A stretch of DNA of 44,600 nucleotides from positions 1 through 44,600 of the forward strand of contig QZKU01000065.1 of assembly GCA_003598085.1 (NCBI GenBank). Reading direction: 5' to 3'. Below the pieces are notes generated by a model. The model ran no database searches, was not told where the DNA came from, and saw only the letters and a program-made list of their open reading frames with translations. Both the position numbers and the translations under genes were made by a program. The DNA is from Candidatus Abyssobacteria bacterium SURF_5. Its GTDB lineage: Bacteria > Abyssobacteria > SURF-5. Shown piece after piece: positions 8,588 through 16,763 of the stretch. Position 1 is the first letter of the stretch; every line of letters starts with the position of its first letter.

Positions 8588-8857
8588 ATGCCGACTTATG
8601 AGTATGAGTGTACAAGCTGCGGTCACATCTGTGAAGTGTTTCACGGGATGACCGTCAAGCCGCGCGTCAAATGTCCCGAATGCGGGGGGCAAACGAGAAA
8701 GAAAATAGGCGCGGGTGCCGGGATCATCTTTAAAGGGTCCGGTTTTTACGAGACCGACTACAAGCGCAAATCCAACGATGCGAAGTGCCAACCGAACTCT
8801 CCGAAGCCTTCGGAAACGAAGAACGATAAGAAAACTGATAGCCCAAAAGCCGACTGA
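8588..8857 (+). CDS. FmdB-family zinc-ribbon protein
   Basis: Small 89-residue protein of the FmdB/CxxC-CxxC-SSSS family, annotated as a putative regulator but of unproven function. It begins PTYEYECTSCGH, and its zinc ribbon uses C8, C11, C29 and C32. The remainder, after GSGFYETDY, is a low-complexity Lys/Ser/Pro tail, as usual in this family. GGAGG stands upstream of ATG 8588 and a strong promoter lies at 8506-8534. It is followed after 42 bp by argD and may share its transcript; a link to arginine synthesis is not established. Confidence 0.9.
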   Translation: MPTYEYECTSCGHICEVFHGMTVKPRVKCPECGGQTRKKIGAGAGIIFKGSGFYETDYKRKSNDAKCQPNSPKPSETKNDKKTDSPKAD

Positions 8858-8899
8858 TGTTGATTCGTAAATCGAGGTGCGCATACAGGTCACTTCCGG

Positions 8900-10108
8900 A
8901 TGAACACGAAAGAAATCGTAGATCTGAATCACGCGTACGTCATTGACACGTATGGAAAACAACGGAATCTTGCCTTAGTGAAGGGAAGGGGGACGCGTGT
9001 GCAGGATGCGGACGGAAGGATTTATCTTGATTTTCTTTCCGGTCTTGCCGTGAACGCGTTGGGACATTGCCATCCCGCCGTCGTGGATGCTTTGCGGAAT
9101 CAAGCCGAGACCCTTATCCACGTCTCAAACCTTTATTACATAGAACCTCAGGTTCGGCTGGCGGAGGCGCTCGTATCCCATTCCTTCGCGTCGAAATGTT
9201 TTTTCTGTAACAGCGGCGCCGAGGCGAACGAGGCTGCCATCAAATTGGCGCGAAAATGGGGGAATACCTCCGGCAAAGGCGGCCGGATCATTACCTTCAG
9301 GAATTCGTTTCACGGGCGCACGCTTGCAACAATTACCGCTACCGGACAGGAGAAATTTCAGCGAAACTTTCAGCCGCTGGTCGATGGGTTCTCATACGCT
9401 TCCCTGAACGATATCGAATCCGTTGAGGAGCTTGCAGATGGGCGGACGTGTGCGATTCTTCTCGAGCTGGTGCAGGCCGAGGGGGGCGTGCATGTGGCGT
9501 CTCAAGGTTTTGTCGACAGTCTGAGGAGATTCTGTGAGGAACGCGATCTTCTATTGATACTTGATGAAGTACAAACCGGCATGGGCCGAACGGGCCGGCT
9601 GTTTGCCTATGAGCATTACAATCTGGAACCCGATATAGTGACCCTTGCGAAGGCGCTCGGCGGGGGCGTTCCCATCGGGGCGATGTTGGCCGGACCGAAG
9701 GTGGCCGACGTGCTTCAGCCGGGTGATCATGCAAGCACGTTTGGCGGGAATCCGCTTGCGTCGGCGGCGGCGCTGGCCGTTCTTGACGTCCTCACATCCG
9801 ACGGTTTTCTGGACACAGCGAAGGGACTTTCAGATTATCTTCTTGGACTTCTGGGGGAGACGGCAAAGCACCATGCGTTTATAAAAGAAGTCCGCGGGTT
9901 GGGGATGCTGATCGGAATCGAATTTGATTGGCCGGTCAAGCGCGTGGTTGCAGGTTGTCTCGAACGCGGTCTGATTGTCGGGACCGCCGGCGAAAATGTC
10001 CTCCGTCTCTTGCCTCCACTGATAGCCACACGTGAGGACATGGACGAAGCCGTTTCGGTTCTTCGCTCGGTGCTGGAGGTACAGAAGAATGAAAATGCTC
10101 AAGCATAA
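8900..10108 (+). CDS. argD: Acetylornithine aminotransferase
   Basis: PLP-dependent class III aminotransferase that converts N-acetylglutamate semialdehyde and glutamate to N-acetylornithine and 2-oxoglutarate (fourth step of arginine synthesis); many members also act on succinyl-diaminopimelate. The 402 residues show CNSGAEANEAAIKLAR (phosphate-binding), NSFHGRT, ILDEVQTGMGRTG (cofactor Asp) and LAKALGGGVPIGAM, in which Lys251 should form the Schiff base; STFGGNPLASAAA follows. Length and motifs match ArgD. Its 3' end overlaps argF by 20 bp, and argG and argH follow, which strengthens the arginine assignment over ornithine or GABA aminotransferase. The Shine-Dalgarno before ATG 8900 is weak. 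Confidence 0.93.
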   Translation: MNTKEIVDLNHAYVIDTYGKQRNLALVKGRGTRVQDADGRIYLDFLSGLAVNALGHCHPAVVDALRNQAETLIHVSNLYYIEPQVRLAEALVSHSFASKCFFCNSGAEANEAAIKLARKWGNTSGKGGRIITFRNSFHGRTLATITATGQEKFQRNFQPLVDGFSYASLNDIESVEELADGRTCAILLELVQAEGGVHVASQGFVDSLRRFCEERDLLLILDEVQTGMGRTGRLFAYEHYNLEPDIVTLAKALGGGVPIGAMLAGPKVADVLQPGDHASTFGGNPLASAAALAVLDVLTSDGFLDTAKGLSDYLLGLLGETAKHHAFIKEVRGLGMLIGIEFDWPVKRVVAGCLERGLIVGTAGENVLRLLPPLIATREDMDEAVSVLRSVLEVQKNENAQA

Positions 10109-11015
10109 GGACCTTATATCGATTTTTGATCTGGCGAGGGAGGAGATTGAGGAGATATTCTCTCTGGCTCAGTCCCTGAAGAAGCGCCTGCGTGATAACG
10201 AGGTTGTCACGCCGCTCGCCGGGAAGACACTGGCCATGATTTTTGAGAAACCCAGCCTCCGAACGCGAGTCACGTTCACGGCCGGAATGACACAACTGGG
10301 CGGGAACGCGATCTTTTTGGGGCCGAACGACATCAACATGGGTGTACGCGAATCGGCGGCCGACACCGCCAAAAACCTTGAGCGATGGGTCAACGCCATT
10401 ATGGCACGCACATTCGCGCATGAAACCGTTCTTGCGCTTGCGCGCGAGGCCTCCATCCCCGTAATCAACGGACTCACCGACCGGTTGCACCCATGCCAGG
10501 TACTGAGCGATTGCTTCACCCTGCTCGAAAAATTCGGATCTCTCGCGAACATCAAGGTATGTTTTCTCGGAGACGGGAATAACGTTGCGCATTCCTGGTT
10601 GAATGCGGCCGCTCGACTGGGGTTCCACTTCTCGATAGCGTGTCCGCCCGGATATGAGCCGCTGGGTGAAATCGTCGATGAGTGTCGGGCCGAGGCGGGG
10701 GAGAGAATTCAGGTTACTCATGATGCTGCGGATGCATTGGAAGATGCCGACGTCGTTTATACCGACGTGTGGGCGAGCATGGGGCAGGAGCATGAGGCTG
10801 AGCAGCGAAATAAGGTTTTCGCGCCGTACCAATTGAACAAGGCGGCGCTTTCACTCGCTCGCCCCAGCGCGCTCGTCATGCACTGCCTGCCGGCGCACCG
10901 GAACCTGGAGATCACCGACGAAGTGATCGACGGACCGCAGTCGATTGTGTTCGACCAGGCGGAGAACCGGTTGCACGTGCAGAAGGCAGTACTGGTTCTC
11001 CTGATGGCGGACTAG
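10089..11015 (+). CDS. argF: Ornithine carbamoyltransferase
   Basis: Makes citrulline from ornithine and carbamoyl phosphate. The 308-residue protein has the carbamoyl-phosphate motif in the form KPSLRTRVTF (most relatives have STRTR), the LHPCQ motif that completes the carbamoyl site, the FLGDGNNVAHSW block and the ornithine-binding HCLPAHR. ATG 10089 is chosen because GGAGGT ends 8 nt upstream, within argD; the frame is open earlier (10032) but only inside argD. The overlap indicates translational coupling. Anabolic rather than catabolic function is inferred from the argD-argF-argG-argH order. Confidence 0.95.
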   Translation: MKMLKHKDLISIFDLAREEIEEIFSLAQSLKKRLRDNEVVTPLAGKTLAMIFEKPSLRTRVTFTAGMTQLGGNAIFLGPNDINMGVRESAADTAKNLERWVNAIMARTFAHETVLALAREASIPVINGLTDRLHPCQVLSDCFTLLEKFGSLANIKVCFLGDGNNVAHSWLNAAARLGFHFSIACPPGYEPLGEIVDECRAEAGERIQVTHDAADALEDADVVYTDVWASMGQEHEAEQRNKVFAPYQLNKAALSLARPSALVMHCLPAHRNLEITDEVIDGPQSIVFDQAENRLHVQKAVLVLLMAD

Positions 11016-11083
11016 ACTGAAATCCATTACGCCTTTAGCCCGCTGAGTACCATTCGTTTTACCAAGGGAGAAGCGACGGGAAG

Positions 11084-12286
11084 ATGAGAGACAGCGTCAA
11101 AAAAGTGGTGCTTGCGTATTCCGGCGGACTCGATACTTCGGTGATCCTCCGGTGGATTGTTGATAACTACGACGCCGAAGTGGTCGCGTTCACAGCCGAT
11201 CTCGGGCAGGGCGAGGAGCTGGATTCCCTCGAGGAAAAGGCGAAGAAGACCGGCGCCAGCAAAATCTACATCGAAGACCTGAAAGAAGAGTTTGTTCGCG
11301 ATTTCGTGTTTCCCGCCGTCAAAGCGAATCTCGTTTATGAGGGTACCTACCTTCTTGGAACCTCGATAGCCCGTCCTTTAATCGCAAAAAAACAGATCGA
11401 GATAGCACGCAAGGAAGGCGCCGATGCCGTCGCGCACGGAGCAACCGGCAAGGGAAACGATCAGGTGCGTTTCGAGCTGACGTATTTTGCGCTCGAGCCG
11501 GCAATCAAGGTGATCGCGCCCTGGCGCGAGTGGTCGTTCAAATCGCGCACCGATCTGATTACCTATGCCCGCGACTGCGGCATTCCGATTACCGTAACCG
11601 AGCGGAAACCTTACAGCAGCGATCGAAACCTGTTCCATATCAGCTTCGAGGGAGGTATTCTGGAGGATCCCTGGAACGAGCCTCCCGAGGACATGTTCCT
11701 TCTGTCCGTTTCACCGGAACGTGCGCCTGACAAGGCGACCTCTTTGGAGATCGAGTTTGAACACGGCGTTCCCGTCGCTCTCGATGGGAAACTCCTGGGT
11801 CCGGTCGAGATGCTGACCAAGCTGAATGAGGTGGCTGGCCGAAACGGCATCGGGCGGGTCGACATGGTCGAGAACAGGTTCGTCGGCATGAAGTCGCGCG
11901 GCGTCTACGAGACACCCGGCGGGACGGTCCTGCACGTCGCGCATCGGGCGCTGGAGTCGATCACGCTCGATCGCGAGGTAATGCACCTGCGCGATTCGCT
12001 GATTCCGCGGTACGCCGAGCTTGTGTACTACGGCTTCTGGTTTGCGCCCGAAACGGAATTGCTGCGAAAGATCGTCGACGAAACACAAATTTCGGTGAGC
12101 GGAACGGTCCGCCTCAAGTTGTACAAGGGTAACTGCAGCGTGACCGGTCGAAAATCGGAGCGCTCATTGTATCACGCCGATTTCGCCACATTTGAAAAGG
12201 AAACCATCTATAACCAGGCGGATGCGGCCGGCTTCATCCGGCTGAACGCGCTCAGGCTGCGCATCCGGGCGCTCATCGACAAATAG
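11084..12286 (+). CDS. argG: Argininosuccinate synthase
   Basis: ATP-dependent ligase joining citrulline and aspartate to argininosuccinate. The N-terminal N-type ATP pyrophosphatase loop is [12 protein letters not shown] (residues 9-20); the citrulline/aspartate region [15 protein letters not shown] and the block [20 protein letters not shown] are intact. At 400 residues it has the usual length of the short bacterial ArgG form. It lies 68 bp after argF and 30 bp before argH on the same strand, as part of the arginine operon. Confidence 0.96.
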   Translation: MRDSVKKVVLAYSGGLDTSVILRWIVDNYDAEVVAFTADLGQGEELDSLEEKAKKTGASKIYIEDLKEEFVRDFVFPAVKANLVYEGTYLLGTSIARPLIAKKQIEIARKEGADAVAHGATGKGNDQVRFELTYFALEPAIKVIAPWREWSFKSRTDLITYARDCGIPITVTERKPYSSDRNLFHISFEGGILEDPWNEPPEDMFLLSVSPERAPDKATSLEIEFEHGVPVALDGKLLGPVEMLTKLNEVAGRNGIGRVDMVENRFVGMKSRGVYETPGGTVLHVAHRALESITLDREVMHLRDSLIPRYAELVYYGFWFAPETELLRKIVDETQISVSGTVRLKLYKGNCSVTGRKSERSLYHADFATFEKETIYNQADAAGFIRLNALRLRIRALIDK

Positions 12287-12316
12287 GATCGTGCGCACCG
12301 ACCGGGGAAATCAAGC

Positions 12317-13702
12317 ATGACCGCAAAATTATGGGGTGGCCGGTTTCGGAAGGAGCAGGATAAGCGTGCCCTGCTTTACTCGCAGTCGATCACGTTTGAT
12401 TATCGGCTGTATCCCTACGACATCGGGGGTAGCATCGCTTATGCGAAAATGCTCGGCCGGTGCGGCTTCATCAAGAAGAAAGATACCGACGCGATCGAGA
12501 AAGCCTTGTCCGATATCCTCGCACAGATGGATGCCGAGAAATTTTCATTCGATATCGATCTGGAGGATATCCATACGAATATTGAGGCAGCCCTGGTGAC
12601 GCGGGTGGGTGCGGATATCGGAGGGCGGCTGCATACCGGCCGCAGCCGAAACGATCAGGTGGCGCTCGATATGCGGATGTACGTGAAGGATGAGGCACTG
12701 GAGATCAGGGGCGGCCTGCAGCAGGTCCGCCGAGCGCTGATCGCGCAGGCCGAGAAAAATCTGGACGCAGTCATGCCGGGATTCACGCATCTGCAGCATG
12801 CGCAGCCCGTTCTTTTAGCCCACCATCTCCTCGCGTACAATGAGATGCTCGTACGCGATGAGGAAAGATTTCTCAAGGCCTATGAAGCGGCCGACGTGAT
12901 GCCGCTCGGTTCGGCCGCACTTGCAGGAACAAGCTTTCAAATTGACCGGCAGTTTCTGGCAAAAGAATTGAACTTTGCAAAGCTCTCGAATAACAGCATC
13001 GACGCTGTTTCCGATCGAGATTACCTTATCGAGTTGCTTTCCGCCTGCGCCACATTCATGATGCACATCTCGCGCCTGAGCGAAGAGCTTATTCTCTGGT
13101 CATCGTCGGAATTCGGATTCGTTGAGATGGATGACGCTTTCACGACCGGCTCCAGTATCATGCCTCAGAAAAAGAATCCGGATATCGCCGAACTCGCGCG
13201 GGCAAGGACGGCAAAAGTATACGGCAACCTGATGACCTTGCTTTGCCTGATGAAGGGGTTGCCGCTCGCGTATAACCGGGACCTTCAGGAGGATAAGCCG
13301 TGTGTCTTTGATTCGGTGGATATCGTCAGAGACACTCTGGATGTGTTCGCCCCCATGATCGAAACACTGGTCGTGAACGCGAAGAGGATGGAGCAGGAAT
13401 GTAAAGCCGGTTTCCTCAATGCCACCGATCTGGCCGACTATCTCGTGAAAAAGGATGTGCCGTTCCGACAGGCTCATGCGATAGTGGGAAAGGTGGTAAG
13501 CTTCTGCATCCGGGAAAACGCGGCGATAGAAGACCTTCCTCTCGAGAAACTGCAGGAATTTTCTCCTCTCTTCCAGAAAGACGTCTACAAGGAGATCAGC
13601 CTTGCTGCCGTCATTAATTCTCGTCGAGCGCCCGGCGGAACTGCCCGGCCGAACGTCCTGAAGGCAATCCGAAGAGCTAAGAAAGACCTGGGCATGGAAT
13701 AG
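12317..13702 (+). CDS. argH: Argininosuccinate lyase
   Basis: Cleaves argininosuccinate to arginine and fumarate, the last step of the pathway, as a homotetramer. The 461-residue protein starts AKLWGGRFRKEQDK and carries HTGRSRNDQVALDMR, TPGFTHLQHAQP-like PGFTHLQHAQPV, and the fumarase/aspartase superfamily signature GSSIMPQKKNPD with its catalytic serine. GGGGAAA stands upstream of ATG 12317. Last gene of the arginine cluster. The fumarate released could be used by the aspartase encoded elsewhere in the window, but that link is only metabolic. Confidence 0.96.
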   Translation: MTAKLWGGRFRKEQDKRALLYSQSITFDYRLYPYDIGGSIAYAKMLGRCGFIKKKDTDAIEKALSDILAQMDAEKFSFDIDLEDIHTNIEAALVTRVGADIGGRLHTGRSRNDQVALDMRMYVKDEALEIRGGLQQVRRALIAQAEKNLDAVMPGFTHLQHAQPVLLAHHLLAYNEMLVRDEERFLKAYEAADVMPLGSAALAGTSFQIDRQFLAKELNFAKLSNNSIDAVSDRDYLIELLSACATFMMHISRLSEELILWSSSEFGFVEMDDAFTTGSSIMPQKKNPDIAELARARTAKVYGNLMTLLCLMKGLPLAYNRDLQEDKPCVFDSVDIVRDTLDVFAPMIETLVVNAKRMEQECKAGFLNATDLADYLVKKDVPFRQAHAIVGKVVSFCIRENAAIEDLPLEKLQEFSPLFQKDVYKEISLAAVINSRRAPGGTARPNVLKAIRRAKKDLGME

Positions 13703-13755
13703 GTTTTCTTCTCTCCTTTCATCCTCCTCTCCAATACCGGGCACTTAAAATACTC

Positions 13756-13771
13756 TGGCACAAAGCTTGCT
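13756..13771 (+). promoter_or_regulatory. Sigma-54 (-24/-12) promoter of the TPR gene
   Basis: CTGGCAC then AAAGC then TTGCT gives TGGCAC-N5-TTGC, matching the sigma-54 consensus at every strongly conserved position with correct spacing. Transcription should begin near 13782, about 44 nt before the ATG of the TPR gene. It was the only such match found by eye in the intergenic regions. Confidence 0.8.
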
Positions 13772-13793
13772 AAAATAGTATTACGCGCCGGGT

Positions 13794-13822
13794 GGGGACT
13801 CCCCTTTTGGGCAAAAAAGGGG
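13794..13822 (+). promoter_or_regulatory. Leader hairpins that can cover the TPR gene ribosome-binding site
   Basis: CCCCTTTT (13801-13808) pairs perfectly with AAAAGGGG (13815-13822) around a 6-nt loop. The AAGGGG arm is the only Shine-Dalgarno-like sequence and ends 3 nt before ATG 13826. The same CCCC (13801-13804) can instead pair with GGGG (13794-13797) around a 3-nt loop, freeing the site. The two foldings exclude each other, suggesting translational control, which is inference. Confidence 0.45.
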
Positions 13823-13825
13823 TAT

Positions 13826-15265
13826 ATGGAGAGAGTACGCTTACAATTTTGGAATGCACTCGGATATCTGTCCACCTTCTTGTATCTCCTCTTCGTGCTG
13901 CTCGCTGGCATCACTTATGCCGGTTACCTGCCGGATGCGCTGAAAAGGCATGTCTCCTCTCTTCTGCAGTATCCATTCGAGAAAATCTTGCCGCCTCAGT
14001 TCATGTGGGCGTTCTTCGCTGCGGCTGCCGTTTTTTCCCTCTACATAGCTGTGCTCAGCGATCGATGCAGAATCCGGTGGCGGCCCGCTGGACTGGAAGC
14101 CTTGCCGGCGCCGGACGGGGGATATCTTCAAAAGGTAGGGACGCTCTATCTCAGGCAGGAACTTGATGATGTCCTCCCGAGCGTGCGCCGTGAAGCGAAG
14201 AGGTTTTTCAGGCAGGGGGAGAGACACTTCGCCGCGAACCAGTACCAGGCGGCGGCGAGCGCGTATCTGAAGTCGATCAATGCGGCGCGCACCATATCCG
14301 CTCATCTGAATCTTGGAGTATGTCATTGTTACCGGTCAGCGTTTGACAGGGCCATGGAGAATTTTGAACTCAGCCTTGCGCTCGCGCGCAGAAGCAAGAA
14401 CGAAAAGTTGGCGGCGGCCTCTTTGTGCAATATGGGGATTTCGCACCGCGAGCGCGGCAAACTGACGGACGCGCTCCTTGTGTTTAAGCAGGCGGTTGGC
14501 ATCGGCGGGAAAATGAATGACTTTATAAGCCAATCCTGCAGTCAGGGAAATCTCGGCACCCTCTTTATGGCGGAGGGGAGGCCGGATGAAGCACTCAAGC
14601 CATGGCAATCTGTGCTAAAAGGTTTTGAGTCGACGGATTATCGTGCTGGTCTGGCGGTCGCGCTCGATAATGTCGGAAGCGTTTATGGGATGAAACGCGA
14701 GTACAGATGCGCGCTGGATTATCACAAGAAGGCTCTCGCACTTTATAGAAGCATCGGTAATCTGCCGGGAGAGACACAGGCATTGACCAATGCGGGTCTG
14801 ATGTATCTCAGGCTGGGGAAATTACGGAAGTCGCTCAAGACAAATCGAGAAGCCCTCCGGCTGGCGGGCTGGCTCAATTGTTCAAGCGATCGGGCGAGGG
14901 CGCACGGCAATATCGGCCTGCTCTACGAGAAGAAACGAAAATTGGGGGACGCGCTTAAATCGATGGACAAGGCGCTCGAGCTTTATGAGCGGATCGGAAA
15001 CCCGATCGGTGCGGCCACCCAACTGATGGCGATTGGCGGCCTCTACGGCAGTCAGGGTAAAAGGGCCGAAGCCCTCAAGAGACTTGGAGAGGCAAGAGCC
15101 AAATTTGTCCAAAGTGGAATCCTGAGCAGCCCTATCGAGAGCGCAATCGAGAGGGCGCTTCGACAAAATCCTTACGATAAATCCCCCCGCAAAGGACCTC
15201 GCGAGTTCATTCAATCGCTCTTCATCAGGAGACCGAAGAAGCAACCCGCTCCAAAAGCGCTTTAG
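13826..15265 (+). CDS. Membrane-anchored tetratricopeptide-repeat protein
   Basis: 479-residue protein with two N-terminal membrane segments (about residues 12-35 and 57-76), a short linker, then about eight tetratricopeptide repeats from roughly residue 125 to 430. The repeats have approximately 40-residue spacing and the ALD-YHKKAL / KLGDALKSMDKALELYERIGN pattern typical of LGN/rapsyn-like TPR stacks. The C-terminus is a basic tail (RRPKKQPAPKAL). TPR stacks bind protein partners, so a scaffold or signalling role at the cytoplasmic membrane is likely; no enzymatic domain is seen. It stands alone behind a sigma-54 promoter, so it should be expressed only when an enhancer-binding activator is active. 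An activator of that class is encoded at 24095-25480, though nothing ties the two together directly. Confidence 0.85.
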   Translation: MERVRLQFWNALGYLSTFLYLLFVLLAGITYAGYLPDALKRHVSSLLQYPFEKILPPQFMWAFFAAAAVFSLYIAVLSDRCRIRWRPAGLEALPAPDGGYLQKVGTLYLRQELDDVLPSVRREAKRFFRQGERHFAANQYQAAASAYLKSINAARTISAHLNLGVCHCYRSAFDRAMENFELSLALARRSKNEKLAAASLCNMGISHRERGKLTDALLVFKQAVGIGGKMNDFISQSCSQGNLGTLFMAEGRPDEALKPWQSVLKGFESTDYRAGLAVALDNVGSVYGMKREYRCALDYHKKALALYRSIGNLPGETQALTNAGLMYLRLGKLRKSLKTNREALRLAGWLNCSSDRARAHGNIGLLYEKKRKLGDALKSMDKALELYERIGNPIGAATQLMAIGGLYGSQGKRAEALKRLGEARAKFVQSGILSSPIESAIERALRQNPYDKSPRKGPREFIQSLFIRRPKKQPAPKAL

Positions 15266-15331
15266 TTTAAGACAAGCGCTGGGCAGATTTTCCTGTTGCG
15301 CCAAACATGAGAATCCGTATATACTAGCGCC

Positions 15332-15510
15332 ACCCCATACGCTTGTCGATTGGTAAGGGGGGGTAGAAGACGCAAAAAGGGGCGGTCAGATCCCTGCTAA
15401 AGGGCAGTGCGGGCTGAGGGTGTATCCGCTGCTGCGATTAGTCCTTGATATAAACCGGGACGGCCTGACTCATCCATCCATTTTTTCATGATGTAGGCCG
15501 TCCCGCTCTT
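15332..15510 (+). ncRNA. Candidate structured small RNA of unknown family
   Basis: A possible sigma-70 promoter (TTGCGC, 18 bp, TATACT) would start a transcript near 15332. Within it, GCAG-T-GCGG (15404-15412) pairs with CCGC-TG-CTGC (15426-15435), CCCT/AGGG near 15392-15404 offers a competing stem, and an 11-bp perfect hairpin (15456-15466 with 15495-15505) closes the segment before a T/C-rich tail. It lacks open frames. It does not match SRP RNA, tmRNA, the TPP or cobalamin riboswitch, or 6S RNA as far as I can judge. It could instead be the leader of the ferritin-like gene downstream. Confidence 0.35.
15456..15505 (+). terminator. Perfect 11-bp hairpin, possible terminator of the candidate RNA
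   Basis: CGGGACGGCCT pairs perfectly with AGGCCGTCCCG around a 28-nt loop containing TTTTTT. The tail CTCTTCTT is only moderately T-rich, so termination is plausible but not certain. Confidence 0.45.
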
Positions 15511-15696
15511 CTTATGCCTGATACTCCGCCCGGGGCGCGCAGGGTGGCGGTAATTTCATGAATGTGACATGATTTTTCGATAGGGTCGTCCGCACAAGGG
15601 GGAAGTCTGCAATCTCGTCGGGCATCAACTCAATTCGAGAAGGTCCCTCGTGGGCGTCTGTGCGCGAGCAAGAGAGTCGAACGAAAGGAATCAAAA

Positions 15697-16155
15697 ATGG
15701 CTGGCAAGGATTTCACCCCGCGGCAGTTGATCAACCGTGCAATAGGAAAAGAAGTTGAAGCGAACATGATGTACGAGATATATGCCGAAAAAGTGGAGGA
15801 TGAGCAAGGAAAGAGCTTGTTGAAAGAACTTGCGCGGGAAGAACTTGCTCACAAACACACGCTGGAGAAGATCAATCCGGAGAAACCGGGAGCCTTCAAG
15901 TCCCAGTCGCTCCCGACCGGAGAATTTATTGAATTTGCGGACAGACCGCAGATCACGAAACAGTCAACCATGCAGGAGGTTCTGCGGTATGCAATTGGAG
16001 AGGAGATGGAAGCCTTGAGTTTCTACACCTCCCTGTCAGAGTACGCCGGCAATGAAGAGGTTCGGGGTCTCCTGAACCGGATCGCCTCTGAAGAGAAGAA
16101 GCACAAAGACAAGTTGGAACGCATGTACGACGAGATGTATCGGCCGGAGAATTAA
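15697..16155 (+). CDS. Ferritin-like / rubrerythrin-family diiron protein
   Basis: 152-residue four-helix-bundle protein. Each half carries a helix-borne Glu and an ExxH-type motif: EVEANMMYEIYAEKV with EELAHKH in the first half, and EEMEALSFYTSL with SEEKKHKDKLE in the second, which fits a carboxylate-bridged diiron site. No rubredoxin-like domain is attached. Rubrerythrin-like proteins of this size reduce peroxide or handle iron in anaerobes under oxidative stress; the reaction here is not provable. GAAAGGAATC precedes ATG 15697. A glutaredoxin gene follows, in keeping with a redox-stress role. Confidence 0.88.
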   Translation: MAGKDFTPRQLINRAIGKEVEANMMYEIYAEKVEDEQGKSLLKELAREELAHKHTLEKINPEKPGAFKSQSLPTGEFIEFADRPQITKQSTMQEVLRYAIGEEMEALSFYTSLSEYAGNEEVRGLLNRIASEEKKHKDKLERMYDEMYRPEN

Positions 16156-16296
16156 AAGTCCCGGATCATCAAGCTTCAAAGTCTGTCGCCAAGTCCCCAG
16201 CTGATAGATTGCCCGGCCCGTAAACAGGCAGGGATATCGTCCGGACGACTAAGAACAATGGATAGATTTGCCCAGCCGGGCAGAGGAGGATGATTA

Positions 16297-16536
16297 ATGC
16301 TTGAACTTTACCAGAAGGAAGGATGCCCGTATTGCCAGAAAGTACGTGCGAAGATGACCGAACTTGATCTCGATTATATTTGCAGAAACGTTCGTGACGG
16401 TGGCAGCAAGAAGGCCCAACTCCTCGAGAAGCTGGGCGGTATGGTTCAGGTGCCTTTTCTGATCGATACCGATCGCAATGTTGCGATGTACGAGTCGGAG
16501 GATATCATCAAATACCTGGTTGAGCACTATTCCTGA
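16297..16536 (+). CDS. Glutaredoxin
   Basis: 79-residue thioredoxin-fold protein with the dithiol active site C10-P-Y-C13 right after the first beta strand (MLELYQKEG), the cis-proline element VQVPFLID and the C-terminal helix with YESEDIIKYL. It would reduce protein disulfides or glutathione mixed disulfides in the cytoplasm. GAGGAGGATG upstream of ATG 16297 gives a good ribosome-binding site. It sits between a ferritin-like gene and the thiamine operon and is probably cotranscribed with neither, since the thiamine operon has its own promoter. Confidence 0.92.
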   Translation: MLELYQKEGCPYCQKVRAKMTELDLDYICRNVRDGGSKKAQLLEKLGGMVQVPFLIDTDRNVAMYESEDIIKYLVEHYS

Positions 16537-16564
16537 ACGGTTATGGGATCAAGACCTGAGATAA

Positions 16565-16593
16565 TTGACAGTACCTGCGGGTCGTGTTAGAAT
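16565..16593 (+). promoter_or_regulatory. Sigma-70 promoter of the thiamine operon
   Basis: Perfect TTGACA at 16565-16570, a 17-bp spacer and TAGAAT at 16588-16593. Transcription would begin near 16600, at the edge of the TPP riboswitch. Confidence 0.88.
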
Positions 16594-16599
16594 GTACGC

Positions 16600-16685
16600 A
16601 AGCTAGGGGTGTGCTGAGCACTGAGAGTCCTCATTCAGGCAACCCTTTGAACCTGATCTGGTTAATACCAGCGTAGGGAAGCGCA
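16600..16685 (+). ncRNA. TPP riboswitch (thi box)
   Basis: The segment carries the conserved elements GGGGTG, CTGAGA, CCCTTTGAACCTGATCTGG and TTAATACCAGCGTAGGGAAG in the right order and spacing. It binds thiamine pyrophosphate and stands directly in front of thiS-thiG-thiE-thiC. A terminator hairpin follows, so control is probably at transcription. Confidence 0.97.
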
Positions 16686-16715
16686 ACAACGGCAACTGCG
16701 GGCGAAAGAATAGAA

Positions 16716-16757
16716 GCTGCCGCATTTCCTACGGGGGATGCGGCAAATTGTTTTTTT
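16716..16757 (+). terminator. Attenuator hairpin of the TPP riboswitch
   Basis: TGCCGCAT (16718-16725) pairs with ATGCGGCA (16738-16745), followed by AATTGTTTTTTT. The loop contains TTCCTACG, which is complementary to the CGTAGGGAA at the 3' end of the riboswitch, giving a likely antitermination switch that ends transcription when TPP is bound. Confidence 0.85.
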
Positions 16758-16763
16758 GGCATC

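Larger units (their letters stand above)
15266..15696. other. Gene-free stretch holding a candidate structured RNA
   Basis: A promoter-like pair (TTGCGC 15296-15301, TATACT 15320-15325), a structured GC-rich segment and a long hairpin occupy its first half; they are listed separately. From 15506 to 15680 I see no gene, only the ribosome-binding region (GAAAGGAATC) of the ferritin-like gene. Open frames here have neither start signals nor protein character. Confidence 0.5.

Noticed and set aside
15332-15510. Signal recognition particle RNA, 6S RNA or a known riboswitch
   Set aside because: The conserved SRP loop (GGAAGG/AGCAG pattern), the 6S bubble pattern and known aptamer cores were looked for and not found; only an unassigned structured RNA is proposed.
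15512-15694. A 60-codon minus-strand frame before the ferritin-like gene
   Set aside because: No ribosome-binding site and no protein-like pattern; it covers the leader of the real gene.
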